A stretch of DNA of 6,371 nt. It comes from Oscillospiraceae bacterium. Its GTDB lineage: Bacteria; Bacillota; Clostridia; Oscillospirales; CAG-272. A program made the translations under genes and the position numbers. The DNA lies in NCBI GenBank assembly GCA_015065205.1, contig SVQS01000113.1, forward strand, positions 1-6,371, read 5' to 3'. The notes below the pieces were generated by a model. That model was not told the origin of the DNA. It ran no database searches and worked only from the letters and a program-made list of their open reading frames with translations. Shown one piece after another: positions 5,002-6,371 of this stretch (positions are counted from its first letter, which is position 1; each line of letters begins with the position of its first letter).

Positions 5002-6371
5002 ATGGATCAGTACAACGAACTGCCAAAAACTTACGCGCCATCGGAGTTTGAGGACAGAATTTATCAAAATTGGTGCGACAAGGGCTACTTTACGCCCGAC
5101 GTCAAAAACGATGCGGAGCACTTCTCCGTAGTCATTCCGCCCCCAAACGTAACGGGACAGTTGCACATGGGTCACGCGCTCGACGAGACCTTGCAGGACA
5201 TCCTTGTTCGTTACAAGAGAATGCAAGGCTTTAACACCCTTTGGATTCCCGGCACCGACCACGCAGGTATTGCAACCCAAATCAAGGTTGAGGAACGTCT
5301 GCGCGTAGAAGAAGGACTTTCTCGCTACGATCTCGGCCGCGAAAAGTTCTTGGAGCGCGTTTGGGCTTGGAAAGATAAATACGAAGCACGTATCACGGGA
5401 CAGCTGAAAAAGCTGGGTGCATCCTGCGACTGGACACGTCAACGCTTCACCTTTGACGAGGGTTGCTCCCGCGCCGTTCGCGACGTATTTGTAAATCTTT
5501 ACGAAAAAGGACTCATCTATCGCGGTTACCGCATCATCAACTGGTGCCCGCGCTGCCTCACGGCTCTTTCCGACGCTGAGGTAGAGTATAAGGATCAACC
5601 CGGTCACTTCTGGCACATCAAATATCCCATCAAGGGTGAGGATGGCTACGTTGAGGTTGCTACCACCCGTCCCGAGACCATGTTCGGTGATACCGCCGTT
5701 GCAGTGAACCCCGAGGACGAGGATATGAAGCACCTCATCGGTAAGACCCTCATTCTGCCAGTAGTTGGCAGAGAGATCCCCGTTATCGCTGACGATTACG
5801 TTGAGATCGGCTTTGGTACGGGTTGCGTAAAGATCACTCCCGCACACGACCCCAACGACTTCTTGGTTGGTCAACGTCACAACCTTGAGCAGATCAAGGT
5901 CATGAACGACGATGCAACAATGAACGCAGGTGCGGGTAAATACGAGGGTATGGACCGCTACGAATGCCGCAAGGCTCTCGTTGCCGAGCTTGAAGCAGAG
6001 GGATACCTTGTTAAGACCGTTCCTCACGACCACAACGTTGGTGTTTGCTACCGTTGCGGCACGACTGTTGAGCCGATGACATCCGACCAATGGTTTGTTA
6101 AGATGAAGCCTCTGGCAAAGCCCGCTATCGAGGCAGTGGAAAGTGGCGATATTCGTTTTGTTCCCGAGCGTTTCTCCAAAAACTATTTCAACTGGATGAA
6201 CAATATCCTTGACTGGTGCATTTCCCGTCAGCTTTGGTGGGGACACCGTATTCCCGCATTCTATTGCGATGATTGCGGTGAGATGACCGTCTCTCGCGAG
6301 GATATTACCACTTGCCCCAAGTGCGGCGCTGCCGTTCGTCAGGACGAAGACGTACTCGATACTTGGTTCTC
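5002..6371 (+). CDS. valS: Valyl-tRNA synthetase, N-terminal part (3' end cut by window)
   Basis: The frame starts at ATG 5002 and stays open to the right edge, giving 456 codons of an enzyme normally about 880 residues long. It charges tRNA-Val with valine in the cytoplasm using ATP. The class I signature is in PPPNVTG (46-52) followed by HMGH (55-58), and GTDHAG lies just beyond. The CP1 editing domain, which removes mischarged threonine, shows TTRPET (221-226) and ITPAHDPND (278-286). Cysteine pairs occur at C349/C352 (CYRCG) and at C422, C425, C438, C441, the latter a zinc-ribbon pattern. DWCISRQLWWGHRIPA just before the ribbon is a ValRS hallmark. The KMSKS loop and anticodon-binding domain lie beyond the window. 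No disabling change is visible. Codon use favours C-ending codons (AAC, GAC, ATC) as in highly expressed genes, unlike the helicase before it. It has no convincing promoter of its own and matches the GTC specifier of the T-box at 2031-2296, so it is most likely expressed by read-through across the helicase. Confidence 0.98.
   Translation, partial: MDQYNELPKTYAPSEFEDRIYQNWCDKGYFTPDVKNDAEHFSVVIPPPNVTGQLHMGHALDETLQDILVRYKRMQGFNTLWIPGTDHAGIATQIKVEERLRVEEGLSRYDLGREKFLERVWAWKDKYEARITGQLKKLGASCDWTRQRFTFDEGCSRAVRDVFVNLYEKGLIYRGYRIINWCPRCLTALSDAEVEYKDQPGHFWHIKYPIKGEDGYVEVATTRPETMFGDTAVAVNPEDEDMKHLIGKTLILPVVGREIPVIADDYVEIGFGTGCVKITPAHDPNDFLVGQRHNLEQIKVMNDDATMNAGAGKYEGMDRYECRKALVAELEAEGYLVKTVPHDHNVGVCYRCGTTVEPMTSDQWFVKMKPLAKPAIEAVESGDIRFVPERFSKNYFNWMNNILDWCISRQLWWGHRIPAFYCDDCGEMTVSREDITTCPKCGAAVRQDEDVLDTWF

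Noticed and set aside
4966..6246. A 426-codon open frame on the - strand.
   Set aside because: It lies antisense to valS, whose + strand translation matches valyl-tRNA synthetase throughout. The reverse frame is open only because of the codon bias of valS, and its protein resembles nothing I know.

Overview
The window looks like a chromosomal segment of a Firmicute, most likely a Clostridia-type anaerobe. The grounds are a canonical T-box tRNA-sensing leader, a near-consensus sigma-A promoter (TTGACA, 17 bp, TACAAT), strong AGGAGG-type ribosome binding sites, and a moderate base composition. I cannot place it more narrowly from sequence alone. Four protein genes are present, all on the + strand. 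The first is cut by the left edge and the last by the right edge. I see no tRNA, rRNA, CRISPR array, transposase or integrase.

Left part (1-1985): a small polytopic membrane protein of DUF308-like character, ending in two tandem Ca-binding DxDGNG loops, overlaps by 4 bp (ATGA) with a complete Wzx/MATE-superfamily polysaccharide flippase. A perfect 17-bp inverted repeat followed by a T-rich stretch closes this transcription unit.

Middle (1996-2296): the 383-bp gap between genes is fully occupied by regulatory sequence. After the terminator come a strong promoter and a complete T-box riboswitch: Stem I with AGTA/GAA loop-E motif, GTC (valine) specifier, Stem III, the T-box bulge TGGT, and mutually exclusive antiterminator and terminator hairpins. 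This leader should let transcription through when uncharged tRNA-Val accumulates.

Right part (2319-6371): the gene directly behind the valine T-box is not valS but an 875-aa SF2 (DEAH) helicase-like ATPase, with about 190 extra residues between its RecA lobes, a predicted two-helix membrane hairpin and an unrecognised C-terminal domain. valS (valyl-tRNA synthetase, N-terminal 456 residues visible) follows 55 bp later, with a strong Shine-Dalgarno sequence but no convincing promoter of its own. The likely reading is one operon, T-box(Val)-helicase-valS, in which an accessory helicase sits between a tRNA-sensing leader and its cognate synthetase gene and would share valine-starvation control. 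This is the most unusual feature of the window.
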